64,000 nucleotides of DNA, taken from positions 682,001 to 746,000 of the forward strand of contig NC_079879.1 in the NCBI RefSeq assembly GCF_029227915.1, read 5' to 3'. The position numbers and the translations under genes were made by a program. Of this stretch, positions 63,085-64,000 are shown piece after piece. The DNA is from Hydractinia symbiolongicarpus. Lineage: Eukaryota > Cnidaria > Hydrozoa > Anthoathecata > Hydractiniidae. Numbering within the stretch: position 1 is the first letter of the stretch; each line of letters opens with the position of its first letter. The notes under the pieces are model-generated. The model did not search any database. It was not told the origin of the DNA and was given only the letters and a program-made list of their open reading frames with translations.

Positions 63085-64000
63085 TTACCACTAAAACGCA
63101 TAAGACTTGTAGTTTTGAAAAATGATTTCATTTTTGATGAGACGCTGAATAAAAGGAGTTTAATCACCGGCAAACGAAAACTCGCGATTTCCCGTAAATC
63201 CGGGACCCGGCCCGTATAGTCAAAAGTATACAAAGAAAGTAGGAAGGGAGTAAACTCATTTCCCGAACGATTCTTTAAACTATTTTTTCACCACTAAAAC
63301 GCATGAGACTTTTAGTTTTCAAAAATGATTTCATTTGTGATGAGACGCTGAATAAAAGGAGTTTAATCACCGGCAAACGAAAACTCGCGATTTCCCGTAA
63401 ATCCCGGACTCGGCCCGTATAGTCAAAAGTATACAAAGAAAGTACCCAGGGAGTAAACTCATTTCCCGAACGATTCTTTAAATTATTTTTTCACCACTAA
63501 AACGCATGAGACTTGTAGTTTTCAAAAATGATTTCATTTTTGATGAGACGCTGAATAAAAGGAGTTTAATTGCCGGCAAACGAAAACACGCGATTTCGCG
63601 TATATCCCGGACTCGCCCCGTATAGTCGAATGTATACAAAGAAAATACCCAGGGAGTAAACTCATTTCCCAAACGAGGTTTTAAATTATTTTTTCACCAC
63701 TAAAACGCATGAGACTTGTAGTTTTCAAAAATGATTTCATTTTTGATGAGACGCCGAATAAAAGGAGTTTAATCTCCAGCAAACGAAAACCCGCGATTTC
63801 CCGTAAATCCAGGACCCGGCCCGTATAGCCAAAAGTATACAAATAAAGTACGCAGGGAGTAAACTCATTTATCGAACGATTCTTTAAATTATATTTTCAC
63901 CACTAAAACGCATGAGACTTGTAGTTTTGAAAAATGATTTCATTTTTGATGAGACGCTGAATGAAAGGAGTTTAATCACCGGCAAACGAAAACCCGCGAT
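63085..64000 (+). repeat. 13-monomer HOR, copy 3, cut by the window edge
   Basis: 916 bases of a third copy. Differences from copy 2 include GTAGGAAGGG near 63,240, ACGAGGTTTT near 63,675 and TATAGCCAAAAG near 63,829. The array clearly continues beyond the window. Confidence 0.9.

Larger units (their letters stand above)
1..64000 (+). repeat. Satellite DNA array, ~203-bp monomer, head to tail
   Basis: The whole window is one tandem repeat. Using TTCACCACTAAAACG as the start of a unit, starts fall at 1, 203, 406, 609, 812, 1014 and so on, with 202-204 bases between starts, to the last one at 63,896 (mean about 202.8). All copies have the same orientation and nothing else interrupts them. Landmarks in order within a unit are CACCACTAAAACGCATGAG, GTAGTTTTCAAAAATG, GATGAGACGCTGAATAAAAG, CGCCGGCAAACGAAAACCC, GATTTCCCGTAAATCCCGG, CCCGTATAGTC, GTATACAAAGAAAGTAC, CAGGGAGTAAACTC, TTTCCCGAACGATTC and a T-rich linker. 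Length, uniformity and higher-order structure are those of eukaryotic heterochromatic satellite. The family and species are not recognised. No coding function is supported. Confidence 0.99.

Noticed and set aside
1-64000. CRISPR array.
   Set aside because: The entire 203-bp unit repeats; there are no short direct repeats separated by unique spacers.
1-64000. Bacterial, phage or plasmid origin, or rDNA, tRNA and telomere repeats.
   Set aside because: No ribosomal, tRNA or telomere-like motif was seen, and no prokaryote carries a 64-kb array of this kind.
1-64000. Strict alternation of two monomer types (an A-B dimer base).
   Set aside because: Several HORs have even monomer counts (4, 6, 8, 12), but 5-, 7- and 13-mers and twin identical neighbours (13,996; 32,041; 45,226) break any alternation.

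Overview
The window is one uninterrupted tandem satellite array. All 64,000 bases are head-to-tail copies of a monomer of about 203 bp, all in the same orientation. I count about 315 complete copies plus a 105-base partial copy at the right edge. I see no gene, RNA gene, transposon, inversion or unique spacer. The open reading frames (mostly 60-122 codons, nearly all on the minus strand) are translations of the repeat and recur wherever a given monomer variant recurs. A homogeneous array this long, with a near-nucleosomal period and higher-order structure, points to constitutive heterochromatin of a eukaryote: centromeric, pericentromeric or subtelomeric. I do not recognise the satellite family and cannot name the organism.

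The consensus monomer is about 39% GC and has two parts. One is an AT-rich segment with a perfect 10-bp inverted repeat around a 2-bp spacer. The other is a roughly 50-bp block of about 62% GC that carries most of the CpGs. A T-rich linker of variable length closes the unit. Monomers fall into recognisable variants, and most are spread in ordered blocks, so the array is a patchwork of higher-order repeats (HORs) of 4, 5, 6, 7, 8, 12 and 13 monomers, not one uniform HOR.

Layout. 1-12,358 is a mixed region with 4-mer and 6-mer HORs. It appears again, expanded and edited, at 15,009-30,607, making a segmental duplication inside the satellite. 12,359-15,008 is a short connecting block with a 4-monomer cassette (repeated at 14,402) and a pair of twin monomers. 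30,608-35,327 mixes a few monomer types with 3-mer and 10-mer spacing. 35,328-38,573 is two almost identical 1,623-bp 8-mers. 38,937-47,456 is three copies of a 2,435-bp 12-mer, the middle one carrying a 6-monomer insertion. 47,457-57,808 is a run of short 2-, 4-, 5- and 6-mer duplications. 57,809-64,000 is a 2,638-bp 13-mer that is still repeating at the right edge.

What the sequence records is unequal crossing-over and conversion. There are single-monomer deletions with mappable crossover intervals, hybrid monomers, and copies of 812 and 1,623 bp that differ at one position each as far as I could compare by eye. Counts and identities here are from reading, not from an alignment program.
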